NCBI GenBank assembly: GCA_032718565.1
Contig: JAVGVS010000004.1
Span: 5,507,062 to 5,571,061, forward strand
Direction of reading: 5' to 3'
Source of the DNA: Distichodus sexfasciatus
Taxonomy: Eukaryota; Chordata; Actinopteri; Characiformes; Distichodontidae
Length of the DNA stretch: 64,000 bases
Positions 35,421 through 48,476 of this stretch are shown in pieces. Below the pieces are notes generated by a model. That model searched no databases, had not been told where the DNA came from, and saw only the letters and a program-made list of their open reading frames with translations. Each line of letters opens with the position of its first letter. Positions within the stretch are counted from its first letter, which is position 1. A program made the translations under genes and the position numbers.

Positions 35421-38098
35421 ATTAGTACGATGGAGGGTTGTCTCCTTCTCCTCCTCCTCTTCCTCTTGTTTTATTTTTCTCATCCATGGCTGGCTAACGA
35501 TGACCCAGTGCCTTTTTATAGGCCCGACCCAACAAGCCCTCTTATTTATTTATTTATTTATTTACAACTGACGAGCGGAAAAATGAACGGATGAATGAAT
35601 TTATTAAAGAGGTCCAGCTTTTCGCCGTTGGCCACGGACTCAGCTTACTCCGGCTCCTTCTGAAAAAAGCAAGACATTTAGCGACGGTTTGCAATGGCTT
35701 CTCACCACACTGCATACTGCTGAGTTTTTGGGGGGGATTTTTCTTCCTGCGGGAAATTCACACCCGGAGATGGAGTCTCCTGCTGTTTAGTTGCATTTAA
35801 TATTAAGGGATCTATTTGAAGTTCTCGTGCTAACATGCAGAAGCTCAGGCCTCTACCCCATTCTATGTTACTTTGGAACATCTTTGGAAGACTGACCTAA
35901 TTCAAGCTTGACCTGACCCTAACTGACCCAAAACAGTCTGTTCTCGTTTCCCCCCCCCATTATTTCTGGATGGTCACAGCCCAGTGCTTCCATTTCTATG
36001 CTAAGTCTTATCTAGTCTTCGGCCACTGGAACTCGAAAAAAATCTGTTTGGAGTCAACCTAATGCCAGAATGAACGGTATCTGTATCTGCTCCACCAATT
36101 TATTGCTTGTTCTGTATTTCCTCCATGTCCCCTTTTTCCCGTCTTCCTACTCAGATAGGAGCAAAGTGTAAATATTGTAGCAAAAACACAACCTGTCTTT
36201 AGCCCCTTGTCACACTTCTGTTCACAAAGATTTTGCACAGGAGTCAGAGCCAGAATTCCGGAACTGGAAAAGAAGATAGTGCCTGAATCCACTGAGCCAT
36301 TGACGGATGAAATGTACTCTTCTCCTTTATGCATAATTTTTGCATGTGGTATATATGTGCATAAATTGTGGTGTGTGATATTTAGACTCTTACCCTGGGG
36401 TATCACTGGTGTTTTCTTTTTGGCCAATCTGTTACATCTGGAATATTCTTCCTCACTAGAATGCTGTATTTCTGGCATTCCACGTTCTGGAAATCTGACG
36501 TGGTTGCAATATGACACATAAAAGAATACAGTGTTGTGATTTTCTCATTTTTGCATAAGAGCAATCGTAATTATTTATTTTACTTTTTCTTTCCACATTT
36601 TTAGCACTTAACTCCTTTAGTTTTGTTGAGGTTCAATTCGGAAAATTTTGTTCTTGTAGATAACCCAGCTGCAACTCCCCTTTTTTTCCCAATTTTTATG
36701 AGATTTATGAGAGTTGAGTTACTACTTTTCTTTTGGACAGCCTGATGCTGACCCCTGGTGGTGAAGAGGGTGAAAGGTGTTCGGGTTTTCAGCATTAGGA
36801 CCTGTCTCCACCAGACGTGCACGGTTTATCTAATGCGCCGAATCTCTACGTCTCGAAGACATGTGAGTATCGAGTTCAAACGCTGCCGCTAATGCCAAGA
36901 TGCGATTTCTCTCCATTGTAAAGATAATCTCTTTTATGTTGGCTAAACTACCAATCTCAAGGGAACACTTCAATGTTCACATGAAATAGGAACAAACACG
37001 GAAGTGCCCGATAACACTTTTCGAATGATCAAGCACCCCTAAATTTAAACTCAGCACCCCCTGAAAATGGACCAGTAAAGTCTTTGCATGAGTCGGATCC
37101 CCCTCTGATTGGTAGGCGCCTCCGTCATTGCATGATTGTTTAATTCAAATTGACATTTGAATGTACTGCATACGTTACACAGCTCATCTTGGTGACGTTG
37201 TTCTCAACAGCGAAATGTGAAAGTAGAATTAATGAAAGGAGCATATTAAAATACAGGTGTAATAGATGTGGTTTCTGTGGGCAATTATAAAAACGATCAT
37301 AGAATCACCCCTGTCTCATGTGCAAGTTTGATCCTGTTTTTGTATTGTTATTGATTGTTGATTGCCATTCAAAGGTGGAGTTGTGACTGATCAAGTGCTT
37401 CTCTATTCGACTCAAAGTCAGACTTTAAAAAGAGTTACATTTTGAACATGGCTTAGCTGCTGCACTCCAAACCCAGTTTAAAAGCAACAGCATGACTTTA
37501 TGTAAGGGACCAGATTTACTCAAATGGATGGTTTGAAGAAGGATTTAGTTTCAGTATTCCCCCACTTTCAATAAACTGCTCCTGTACAGTATACATGATA
37601 AGTCTAAATGAACAACATAAGGTTTGAGGCACTAATTACAACCACAAAGAGGCTGGATCCGGCTCATCTGCAACAAAATCCATTTATTGTAACCATTTTT
37701 AGCTTTAACACATTTTCTCTGCCATCGTGAAATCCACTTTAGCTACGCGGGGAAAAGTGTTTTCGGCCCAATTCAAACATGATGCAATTGTGCTGCGTTA
37801 CGCCTTTCCAGGGCTCGGTCTGTGACGCAACCCCAGTGCCACTTATTAATGCATACAAGGAAAAATAGTTTTTCGGAAATTAGCCAATTTAATTTTTCCC
37901 TCTTGCTTTCATTACTTCCTTTTTTATGGTCCCGGTAGGAAACTTCGCGCTGGTTGATGTGCAGGACATAGGCAGCATCTCGGATCGAGATTATGAATAC
38001 TCCCACTGATGTCTCTATCTGTCTGTGTTGCCCCCTCCTGTTTCTATCTTCTGTTTCTGTCATTTCCACAAACATATTTGTCTGTCTGCCTCAGAATT

Positions 38099-38436
<338 letters not shown>

Positions 38437-38519
38437 CGCTTGGTCATCTCAAGCTGTTGAGTCTCAGGATATTCGCTTATTAACGCTCCAGAAATTTTTT
38501 TTTTTTTAACACATTCACT

Positions 38520-39005
38520 GACAGGAAAGTATTTGAACCACCAGCCTGTAATCTAGTGAGTGAGCCGCCTCTTCTTGAGTTTCATCTCTCCTGCTTGTCT
38601 CCATTGGTTGTTCATTTTCCATCATCCGTCACACCGCTAACCGGTCGCACGGACGCTCAGGATCAATGGAACATGCAAATGGTGACATGGCTCTGCAGCA
38701 CGGCTAGGTGATGGATGGCTAGCAGTTTTACAGTATACTGATTTATTTTCCCACCTCCCCTTTTTTCACTTTGTCCCGCCCTTGCTTTCTTGCGTAATTT
38801 TGTTGCTTCATAGCTCAGGAGTGTGGGCCTGCGCAGCTGGGAATCTTGGCCGCGCAGCGGCGGCAGTGGTGATTAGTGAGAGCCATGTGATGGCAGGCTG
38901 GGCACTGCAATTGGGCCGAGTCGCTCTCCAGGGAATTTGGGCTCCTGCTGACTCGTCAGTTTCTCGGCTGGAGTGTGGAAGCGTGACGGGACACAGAAAC
39001 CTGGC
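38520..39005. other. Complex non-repetitive island, possible regulatory element
   Basis: Relatively GC-rich, with an octamer ATGCAAAT at 38673-38680 and GCGCAGCGGCGGCAGTGGTG near 38855. No coding similarity. A cis-regulatory role is a guess from composition. Confidence 0.25.
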
Positions 39006-39256
39006 AGAAATATGGCATTCATCTGTGTTCTTTATGCTTTTTCACTCATTTCTATCCCTCTTTTTCTGTTTTTAATATATACTGTAATACATGAGTGTCA
39101 GCAACATTTGTATCTGAGAGAAGCAGAAACAAAATTATTCAGTTGTTTTGTGCTTAGTTTTAAGGTTTGACGAACAGTTTTCTCTCTGTAGTCTTGTTTT
39201 AATCTGTCTGTCAATCTATCTCTTTTACTACTTTCTCTTTCTCTTCACATACAACA

Positions 39257-39270
39257 TATCTATCTATCTA

Positions 39271-39313
<43 letters not shown>

Positions 39314-39337
39314 GTCTGTCTGTCTGTCTGTCTGTCA
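39257..39337 (+). repeat. (TCTG)n microsatellite
   Basis: About 80 bp of TCTA then TCTG units. Confidence 0.92.
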
Positions 39338-40557
39338 CCCTTTCTTCTCATATACATATATATATTAGTCCGTCTGTGTGTCTGTCTGTCTCCTTGAACA
39401 TTTGAACATCAATCTCTCTCTCTCTGTGTCTCTGTCTTTCTCTCTCTCTCTCTTCATATGTACATAGAGTGTATGTCAGCCCTACATTTCACCTCTCTCT
39501 CTGTCATTGCCAGGCTTACCATCTTTTCAGTCATGTCATATTTACTCGGCGCACATCTCCGTCTGCCTCCTCATCCCGTTATATTCAGTTTGCTCGTCTG
39601 ATCGTCACACATAACATTGCATCCCACAGCTGCTCCATACAGAGAAGAGATTGCAAGTGACACTAACCTAAATGCAGAATAGATGAGTGTGTACTGAAGC
39701 ACTCTACTAATGATAATCACCCATTTATAATAGCCTAGCCACACTGCATGCCATACACTGGCACCAACGATTAGAACAAGGCCTAATTCTGACCCTGTGT
39801 CCATTTGATTTCTTCGCTGCTAACTTTTGTATTGAGGCGAGCCACTTATCCAGCAAGACTTGCATTTCCTAAGCAGAAGGGCAATTCATAAAGAAATTGT
39901 GTGATTGTAAAAAAAAAAGGATAAAGTTAAAAAGGAGAATTGATCAATTTTGGAAATTTCTGCTGATTATAGTTGACCTAACTATTAAACTGTTCCATTC
40001 CATTATTGTTAATACGCACGCTTCGGGCAAAAATACGTAATGACTGCCTTAATGGAGACACCCTCTACAGGCTAATATAGGGAATAACAGCCTCATTGGT
40101 GGCACCCCCTATGGACGAAATAGGGAATGAGAATTTTGACCTGAAAAAGAAGCAAAACAAAGAGGGTTACAACTGGGTTATTGTCAAAAAACACAATAGC
40201 CTGGATCTCTCAATGAGATTTAAAGCCATGAAACCTTAAAGCCATGAAATTCAAACCCTGTCTCCTTGACACAAAGTGAGAATAAGAAAACAATGCCACA
40301 GGAAGAGTAAGGCTCATTTGCCACTTCTTTCTTGAATTTATTGAGACATTTAAATAATAGACTATTACAGTCTATAATTGAAAAAAACCCAAGTTATTGT
40401 TTTGCACAAACAGACCTGCAATAAAATTTTTGAAAGAGTGCTTCAGCAGTTTCCATTAGTACCTTGAAACAAATCTATAATAAGAATACATTGGTGAATG
40501 TCAAAATCTTTGAGAAAACTGTGTAAGGGGGTTTTAAGAACTAATTTGAGAACAGTG

Positions 40558-40722
40558 GGTATTGAGGCCCAGTGTTTCTGGAGCAACTTGGAGTTAAGGG
40601 CATTGCTCAAGGGCCCAATGGTGGTAGTGCTGGGGAAAGGACAGCACTGAATTTGAACTTATGATACGTGGCTGAGTGTCCGTAGCTGAGCGTCCTACAA
40701 CTAGACCAACATCGCCGCCTTA
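40558..40722 (-). mobile_element. SINE family B, reverse copy
   Basis: GCAACTTGGAGTTAAGGGCA, TTGCTCAAGGGCCCAATGGT and AATTTGAACTTATGA match the reverse complement of the other B copies. Confidence 0.65.
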
Positions 40723-41019
40723 GCTGGTTCTGCTATAGCGCTAGTGTGATTTCAGAAATAGTCATCATTGCTGAGTGTGGGCCCGCAAAGGCGTCTGTTA
40801 TGACTCAGTGATCCGCCTGCATTCTGCATGATTTATGGGAGGATTAGCATGAGCATAGCTTTGTGCTGGTGTTTTCTTGAGTTGCAGAACATCTGCGTTA
40901 TTTCTCTGGCCTGCAGTCTCTTTCTTTTTTCCCTTCTCTCGCTTTTTCCCTTGTGAGCCTCTCCAAGGGAGGTGTAGAGGCGGAACCTAGAAAACCAAAA
41001 AAAAATGGGGCTTTGGGTG

Positions 41020-41440
41020 GAATTAAGCGTGATGCTGTGATTTTGTGTTCCGTCTTTTGCTGTCTCGCACGAACACACGCGCGCTGACTCAGCTCCCCCG
41101 CAGCGTACCGGAGTTGAGGTAGGAACCAGAACATCCCTCCTCCTCCTCTGCCTTTTTCTTTCTTTTTTCCCCTCAAACCTGCACGCTGTGGTGCTCTCGG
41201 ATCAAACTGAGGAGAGGATCAGCAGAGCTTGACACTCCTGGGAACATTGACCGGTCAGGACCACGGACAGCACACAACCAGAAAACGCTGTTTACACTCC
41301 TTTACGCCACTCTCATTTTTCTCCAAGATCATAGCCATCTCTGACATCTCACTTGGACTGGACATATCGAACAGGGCATGCCTTGTCCCTCCAAATGTCT
41401 TTGGACGATCTAATGACCCCATAAAAAACCGGAAATAAGT
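41020..41440 (+). other. Possible non-coding first exon or promoter
   Basis: Locally GC-richer sequence with TGACTCAG (AP-1-like) and ACGCGCGC, then a run without repeats to about 41440. It resembles a 5' UTR/promoter but has no convincing coding frame and no unique donor. Confidence 0.2.
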
Positions 41441-41723
41441 ATCAAGCTCTCACTGTTCTGGCATCAGAAGTGACCAAATTCTAGAAAATCACTGTATTGA
41501 CTTCACAGAAAATTGGGACACATGGTGAGGCAAAAGTCTCCCACAAATGTGAACTGTGGATGATGAAACTGTCCCACCCTATGAAAGACTTTTCTCTCTC
41601 AGCGAATCCTGAACCGGTAAAGGAATCAAAGAGTTACTCATGAGCAAAGTACCATCCCCAAGGTTGTGTGTTCACAGACTAAACATGTACATACTAAACT
41701 TAAAGCAGGCTTAAGATCATTGG

Positions 41724-41985
41724 CAGTTGGTAGCATAACAGTTAGGGAGTTGGCTCCATGATCTGAAGGTCGCAGTTTCAAGTCCTGGACTGGTAAAAGG
41801 TTCCACTGAGGTACTCATGAGCAAGGTACCGTCCCCATGCACTGCTCCCTGGGCACTGTCCATGTTAGCTGCCCACTGCTCCCTCACTGATGGGCCAAAT
41901 GCAGAGGTCACATTTTGTTGTGGTGCACGGTGTGCTGTGCTGTGGTGTGTTCGCAATGGCAAATGACCCACTTTCACTTTTCGAC
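41724..41985 (+). mobile_element. SINE family A, full length
   Basis: The best-preserved A copy: GCAGTTGGTAGCATAACAGT head, GGTCGCAGTTTCAAGTCC B box, CATGAGCAAGGTACCGTCCC, GTTAGCTGCCCACTGCTCCC and an ending CCCACTTTCACTTTT. A fragment of the same family is at 41608-41660. Confidence 0.85.
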
Positions 41986-42139
41986 CAATAAATACTGAAA
42001 TAATCACCTTTTTTACTCGTTCAGCACAAGATATGACCTTTTTACTATAAAACTTATAAAGCATAAACTGCTTGATTTTGTTTAAACTTGTGTCATGTTA
42101 TACACAGGGGGTAGATGGGATTTGTGTCCCACAAAAGTC

Positions 42140-42520
42140 AAGAGATGTAACTGTACATTAATCTACATTAATACATTAATTGAATGATTGACAAGCCCTA
42201 AGCATTAATCCAAAATGAAAATAGTCCTCATACATACTGTTACATCCCTTTATATTAAACAAGAAATCAATTTTTTATTAAAACAGGAGAATGTTTTTCA
42301 TTCACATGTCTGGCTGAGCTCAGGAATAAAAAATGTTACATGATATTTTGTGATTTGATATGAATGGAAGTGATTGTTTTCAATCAGCATATCATATTGT
42401 ATCATATCGATCGATGACCTCTGACTTGCATCAAATTGAAATCAAATCATAGCAGAATTTGTTATATCAGCAGACTTTGAATTGTTGTCCAATGAACTGA
42501 TGCAATGCTGTATCATGATA
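42140..42520. mobile_element. DNA-element D, copy 2
   Basis: Aligns with 15688-16740 without that copy's two SINE inserts: GACAAGCCCTAAGCATTAAT, CATGTCTGGCTGAGCTCAGG and TGAATGGAAGTGATTG are counterparts. This copy shows the empty sites. Confidence 0.55.
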
Positions 42521-42679
42521 AAACTTAGAAATGTCTCTCCCAGAACCTAGTGTGGTGCAGATCAGCACTATAGTCAGTGAAACAGAAAGGAAAAGCTTGA
42601 ATGAGAGTCTCTTTGTATTCCACATCCACTCCAGCTTTAGTGGATTTTACTAGCGTTTCACTTTCAAATAAAGCTTTCT

Positions 42680-42694
42680 CTCCCCCTCTCTGTC

Positions 42695-42754
<60 letters not shown>

Positions 42755-43087
42755 CTTTTCACTCAGATGAGTGTCTGTCTTGTGATCATTCGTTGCTTAC
42801 ACTTCCCTCTTTTACAATTTCCATTTCTCTTGCTCCCCATCTCTCTTTCCCACCATCATCTCCTTGCCTCTCTCTACCTTTCCTGTCCTATCTTCCCCTT
42901 CATGTCGCTTTTTTCTCTATCATACTCTTTCTTTTCTTTCCTCCACCTAGTGTCTTGCTCACATGGGTATATCTCTCTCTTTTTGTCTTTACTCCCCCTT
43001 ATTTCTACCTTTCTCTAAACACTTCTATGCCCCATCCCATCCCTCTTTTATTTATTCCTCCCTTTCACTTTACATCTTTTACAATTC

Positions 43088-43120
<33 letters not shown>
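42680..43120 (+). repeat. Pyrimidine-rich tract with (TC)n blocks
   Basis: Perfect (TC)n at 42699-42753 and 43090-43118 in C/T-rich DNA. The 243-codon open frame across it (42601-43332) is low-complexity and is not called as a gene. Confidence 0.9.
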
Positions 43121-43123
<3 letters not shown>

Positions 43124-43224
43124 GTTCCCTCTCCATCCATCTCTTTTACTTTCCCCTATCTTTGATGCCTTCCTGTCTTTTTACCTTCCTCTCCACTACT
43201 CACTTGCTCCCTCTCTTTCGCCGC

Positions 43225-43350
43225 CACGTTTCGCAGCTCTTGCTATTTCAGTCGTCTCCCAGATTAAGACAGAGCACTTGGTGCGGCCCGGCATTGCTTT
43301 TTTCCCTTACACTGCATCGATTTGCAAACTGATTACGGCATAACATTGGT
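43225..43350. other. Complex island after the pyrimidine tract
   Basis: Abrupt change from C/T-rich DNA to mixed sequence with CACTTGGTGCGGCCCGGCAT and GATTTGCAAACTGATTACGG. It looks like a possible conserved non-coding element; not testable here. Confidence 0.25.
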
Positions 43351-43897
43351 AAAAGGCGGCCTGGGACGCCTTGCGCTTCTGTTTCTTTTTTTTCTGCTGA
43401 GAGGTGTATAACAAGCCTAGGGGAATGATTGAGGAAGGTAAGTGGGGGCTTGATCAGAAAGGACAAAGATCAGAGTGACAGAACAAAAAGCAACGATGCA
43501 ATCGAGACCGACTGGCAGAGAACAAGCAGAGGACGAGTCTTAACAGGAAAGAGGTTGAGGGGCAAAGAAGTGAGAGTGGTACTGATGAAGGGCAGGGTAA
43601 ATTGGACTACGTGCCCAAAATACCAATTTCTGTGTCTAAAAAGAGTGAAAGATGACCTGGCAAAGGGGTAGTATGACAGTACCACCGAAGTGCTACCTGA
43701 GCAAGGTAACATGCCAAAATAATGACCCCTGGCTTTTTGAAAAGTTTGGAAACTATTCCATTTTTTCATCTTTGCTGCAGAATGAGATGTTTTTACAGCA
43801 AAGAAAGACAGCAAGTCACTCAAGAGTCTTATGTAACAGTTAGTGGTTTTGTTCCCTTGATCAGAGAATCACTGAAAGGATAAATATACCGCTGAGT

Positions 43898-45251
43898 TAG
43901 GGCTGGGCGATATGGCCTAAAAATAATAACTATATCTAAAAGCTATATAGTGATACACAATATATATTTCGATATATTCTCTCTTTCTGGGAGAGAATTA
44001 AATTTTCCACAATCCCCCACGCATGACTTGGAGCTGCCACACAATAATGTGTTGAACGTGCATCCAGAATAAACACTGAAAATATCACGTAAATAGCTGT
44101 ATTGTGAATAGAACACTGTAGGGTTGTAGTTATTTAATCAGCTAAAATATGAATTTTCTCTGTAATAAAGGGGAGGATTTGAAGTGTAAAGTGTTTACAG
44201 ACAAGTTTGATACATGTAAACAACTAAGGACCTCGCTCGTGTGGATGCTACACGAGCCATGTGGGTTCACCCAACTCTTGTAATTCCAAAAATTGTTTAC
44301 TCAAGATTAACAGCCTTTACATCACTCTTACATCGCTCATCCCTCAGTTTACCCACCTAACCCTGCTCTACAATTTAACAGATTTTTTCACTTAGCCTAG
44401 ACTCCCACTTTGCTGCACTAACAACTGCTAGATAACACAAGCAACTGTTTGCACAAAGTTGATCAAAACAACGCAACTTACCCTTCCTTTAAGCAAAAAG
44501 ATTTTCTTCTCATTGAGATGCCATAATTTATATGACAATGGGTTATGTACCAGGTAGATGTAAATGTTGTGGAAGAAAAAGTCAGGTAGTGTGTCAGCGG
44601 ATGCATTTGATGGAAAATGTCTGGAAGGACTGAGAAAAATCCATAACATCAATAACTGAAGTGAACGCCTTACATGCAACTTTAGCTTACAGGTAACCAG
44701 CTGTCTGTCTGGAGTAGATTCGGTACTCATTTTCATTGGAAACAAGCACAGAACTCAATATGCCCGGTACTCAATATGGCGCCGGCCACAGTTTTGTTAT
44801 GTCACTGCAAGGCATCAATAGAGCAAAAAGAAAAGAAAACATGATATGACAGCTTCTTTGTCTTTCCACATGGAATTTCAAGGATTGTTGGACCTAATCA
44901 TCCTACAAGCAAGTTCTTTTTTTGGACATCCATTTGGAGACTCCTGTTTGACATGAAGGCCATTTTTATATAATTGACAAGCACTGAAGTTTTACTGCTC
45001 ATAAACATGGATAGTTTTGTTTTGTTTCTTGGCAATATGAGGGTGACCTTTCCTCCATCAATGAAATTCACACCCTTTTAAAAGTCTTCTGTGTGTAACC
45101 GTCACACCACTTGTGTTCAGTAAAAACCCTCTTAGTGGAAAAACAACTTGTTACTTTTAATCATGCTTCGTAAATGGGGTTTCGGTTCTTGATTTTTCTT
45201 TTTTTTTAATGAATAATTAAATGATCCATAGATTATACCGGCCCATGCCTA
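43898..45251. repeat. Possible DNA-element remnant
   Basis: The left side TAGGGCTGGGCGATATGGCC and the reverse complement of the right side, TAGGCATGGGCCGGTATAAT, are weakly similar. No matching target duplication was found, so these limits may be two unrelated repeats. Confidence 0.3.
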
Positions 45252-45254
45252 GTG

Positions 45255-45430
45255 GACATGCTGACCGCTAAAGCCAGGGGGAGACAAAGAGTTCCAAAGC
45301 CTGCTGGCTGGAGCATCGCCTCCCCAGTTTGTTTAGAGGCACTGCCAGGAGAGTGTGGAGTGGGAAGATGGATGGGGCCTGTACCCCTGCCTGTCTGCCT
45401 CTGATCCGCCAGCATTCAAGGTCAGCCAGC
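45255..45430. other. Complex island, unclassified
   Basis: GC-balanced, non-repetitive sequence (CTGGCTGGAGCATCGCCTCC) just before a (GT)n run. No exon call is justified. Confidence 0.2.
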
Positions 45431-45432
45431 TA

Positions 45433-45484
45433 AGTGTGTGTGTGTGTGTGTGTGTGTTTGTGTTTTGTGTGTGTGTATGTGTGT
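45433..45484. repeat. (GT)n microsatellite
   Basis: Imperfect GT repeat with interrupting T and A. Confidence 0.9.
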
Positions 45485-45909
45485 AAGAGAGGGGAGTTCA
45501 GGATCAGAGGCGTGTTTGGAGTGAAGAAGTGGGAGTCGCATGTGGTGAAATCCCAGAGAAAAAACTGCCATTGCACTAAAGTGCTTATGTGCCTTTAATC
45601 TTTCAGGGGGCGAAGGGCCGGTGCAGCTCCGACACTCTCTTTGTAGAAACAGGTGAGCTCATTGAGGACGAAAGTGTTGGGATTTGCCACCACAACTGAA
45701 AGCCTGAAGTGGTTCAAATTCAGACATCGGAAGCTGCTGGCAAACACAGCAACGTTGGCAGCAATGTTTGAAAGAAATTGCAACATGAAACCTGTTAAAA
45801 CACAACAGCAGCCAAAAACGTAAGTAATTGTGACTTATAGTGGACTCGGATACAATCCAAAAGTCTCTGAAGGGGCACTGTGATTATTGCTCTTTGGACA
45901 TTAAGGGGT

Positions 45910-46060
45910 TGGGGGTTTCCTAGTTATAGAATACTCGCCTATAGACCAAGATATTGTAGGTTCAAATCTAGCACTAGGAGCAGGATATTAATGACAGAAC
46001 TACCACTGTAACACTGAACACAGCCCTTAACCCCAAAATTGCTACAGGGAGGCTGTCCCC
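45910..46060 (+). mobile_element. SINE family B, decayed copy
   Basis: GAATACTCGCCTATAGACCA, TGTAGGTTCAAATC and ACAGCCCTTAACCCC match the B family. A second head fragment (GACCAAGAGGTTGTAGGTTC) lies at about 46104. Confidence 0.6.
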
Positions 46061-46134
46061 GTAATCATTCTTTTTATTGCATTCATTTTTATAGCTCAAA
46101 ATAGACCAAGAGGTTGTAGGTTCAAATCCAGCTC

Positions 46135-46365
46135 TTTCTTCTGTCTCTTTATATCTTCTTCTATTGCTCCCTCTTTTCTATCTCTCCTTTTCTATCTCTT
46201 TAGGTTAGTTTTATCTGGGAAGTCTTCTCTCTATAATACTCTCTCTCTCTCTCACTCTCTCTCTCTCTCCCTCCCCTTCTATTACTCTCTTTCACTCTAT
46301 CTTACCCCAACTTCCCCCTTTTTTTATAATTCCTCTGCCTCTCTCTCTCTTTCTTCAGCTATTTG
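46135..46365 (+). repeat. Pyrimidine-rich low-complexity tract
   Basis: C/T-rich with (TC)n blocks at 46238-46270. Another C/T-rich stretch is at 46730-46920. Confidence 0.8.
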
Positions 46366-46979
46366 AAGTGAACATTGCATTATTTCTTTTGTTACATGTT
46401 TGACCTTTGAATAAGGAAGCAATAATTTTCTACACAATGTACTCTGCTTTACTCAAACTTTAACAAAGTTTGGCAAGTTTCTAGATCCTTAGCTCAATGA
46501 ACCCAGCTAAAATGTTTTTTAATGATTTCAGAAGTCAAAACTCCCTCCCCTAACACTTGACTCGCATCCACGCCTGATCTGAAATTCTCCAGCCTGCTTC
46601 CTGCGATGAGCTTGTTCTGCAGTTGTCCCTTGTGCACTTTGCAATTTTCTTTTTCTGGACTGAATGTATTTGCTCTGGAATCCCACTTCAAATGTGAGAA
46701 TCCCCCTGAATAATCCACTTCCACTCCACTTCCACTTTTTTCCCTTCTTTTTCCATCTCATTCTTTTGCTCTCATTTCCCACTTTGGTTCTCTCTTTCGC
46801 CTTTTTCCTCCTCTTTTATTCACTCTCTCTATCCACACACCCCACCACTATCACATAGACCTTGCCTCTCTCCCTCCTCCCTTATTCCCCCTCCCCTCCC
46901 CCTCCTCCCCCCAGTTCAATCTCGATACTGTCAGTTTGCGGCTTGCTCTTCTCCCTCCCAGCCATTGATCACGATGGCA

Positions 46980-47035
46980 ACAGTGTGTGTGTTTGTGTGT
47001 ATTTGTGTGTGTGTATCTGTGAAAATGTGTGTCTC
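46980..47035. repeat. (GT)n-rich microsatellite
   Basis: Imperfect GT repeat with TTTG and TCTG interruptions. Confidence 0.75.
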
Positions 47036-47949
47036 TGCGGGGAGAGAGGCAGATCAAACACTTTAATTACGTGCAGGCTTGTAGGTGGCACTGGCTACAG
47101 GCTCCCGTCATGTACAACAGGGACAGCTAGGCATGAATTCTGTGATGACAGTGAATGAAATACACCGTGCATGAATGCTAGCAAAAAAACAAGGAAATAA
47201 GAGCAATTAAATAAACAGAAGACACACACACCTGTCAATAAATACTCACGTTTACACGCTGTCATAACCCTAGTCTTCACCATTACATAACGCATGCAGG
47301 AGTATGTTAGCTAAACATATGTTCCCAGGTCCCATGAAAAGCTGGCGCGCTCAGTCATGTTTACAAATGACAGACATTTGCAGACTCGTAATGCAGCGAT
47401 GATGCAAATGATCTCACAGATGCCGCCCGACGACGCCCATCCTTCCCGGGCTACACCGTCCATCTTCATAAACTTAAAGGCTGTCACAGTTGTGGGGGAG
47501 AAAACAAACATCTGTCCTATTTTTTCATTGTGAAGAAAGCTACAATTGCGTGTAGAAATCACAGAAACTGCAGGAGTCTGTCTTGTAATGCATGGGGGAT
47601 GAGGTTGGCAAGACGAGATGAACAAAGATGCAATATTGCTCCCCCCAGATGCAGACACACTGTTAGTCAGTGTCTAACTGGACCCACTTTGCATCTTCCT
47701 ATGTCCCTTCTTGCTGTTCGTCCATTACTATCATCTTATGTCTCATCTCACTATTTGTCCATTTCTATCTGGATCCACTTTGCATCTTCTTTTATCTTGT
47801 GTCACCGTTTGTTGATTTCTAATCTTTTACATGATGCAAAGTTGGATCAGGTTAGGAACGAAGGGGAAACCTGGATCTGGGTTGAAGTAATGTGGAGCAA
47901 AGCATGGTGTGTTTGTGTTAACTTGTATTTCATCTTCCCATCTTGAATC

Positions 47950-48352
47950 ACTTTACATTTATGACATTTATCAGACTCACCTATCCACAGCGACTTCCAG
48001 TTTGTAGCAATTTGGAGTTAAGGGTCTTGCTCAGAGGTCCAAGGATGGTGGTGGAGTGAAAGTGAAAGATTGTCATTATGAACACACCACAGCACAGCAC
48101 ATGCACCACAATGAAATGTGACCTCTGCATTTCACCCATCCGTGAAGGAGTAGTGGACAGCTGACATGGGAGGTGCCCGGGGGTCAGTGCTTGGGGACGG
48201 TACCTTGATCATGACAACCTCAGTGGTACCTTTACCAGTCCTGGGATTCGAACCAGTGACCTTCCGATCACGAGGCGAACACCCTAACCGTTACAATACC
48301 AAGTGCTGGAAGTGGATGGAGCAGGATTTGAACTTATTACCTAGACATTGCT
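47950..48352 (-). mobile_element. SINE family B, reverse copy split by a family A insert
   Basis: Left part 47950-48052 (ATTTGGAGTTAAGGGTCTTG) and right part 48304-48352 (AGTGCTGGAAG to CAGGATTTGAACTTATTACC) are consecutive pieces of family B. The space between is a family A SINE. Confidence 0.7.
48053..48303 (-). mobile_element. SINE family A nested in SINE family B
   Basis: On the minus strand it carries the A-family order of motifs; on the plus strand GTGAAAGTGAAAGATTGTCA, CATTTCACCCATCC and GATTCGAACCAGTGACC are clear. Confidence 0.8.
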
Positions 48353-48457
48353 GTTAAAAAGGCCAAGATACCAAAATAAAAAATTTGTTATCATTCATGG
48401 TGTCCTATAAACTCTTCAGTTCAATTAAAAAACAAACTAAATCTTTGGGGGATTTTT

Positions 48458-48476
48458 ATATATATATATATATATA
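48458..48476. repeat. (TA)n microsatellite
   Basis: Short perfect TA tract. Confidence 0.85.

Noticed and set aside
36059..36517. 152-codon minus-strand frame
   Set aside because: No similarity to a known family and no splice context; the reverse strand is also partly open.
42601..43332. 243-codon open frame, the longest in the window
   Set aside because: It is Ser/Leu/Phe-rich low-complexity translation of a (TC)n pyrimidine tract with no family resemblance; overlapping frames are equally open.
45595..45786. Minus-strand frame that might be an exon
   Set aside because: The sequence is non-repetitive but the peptide resembles nothing I know and no paired exon was found.
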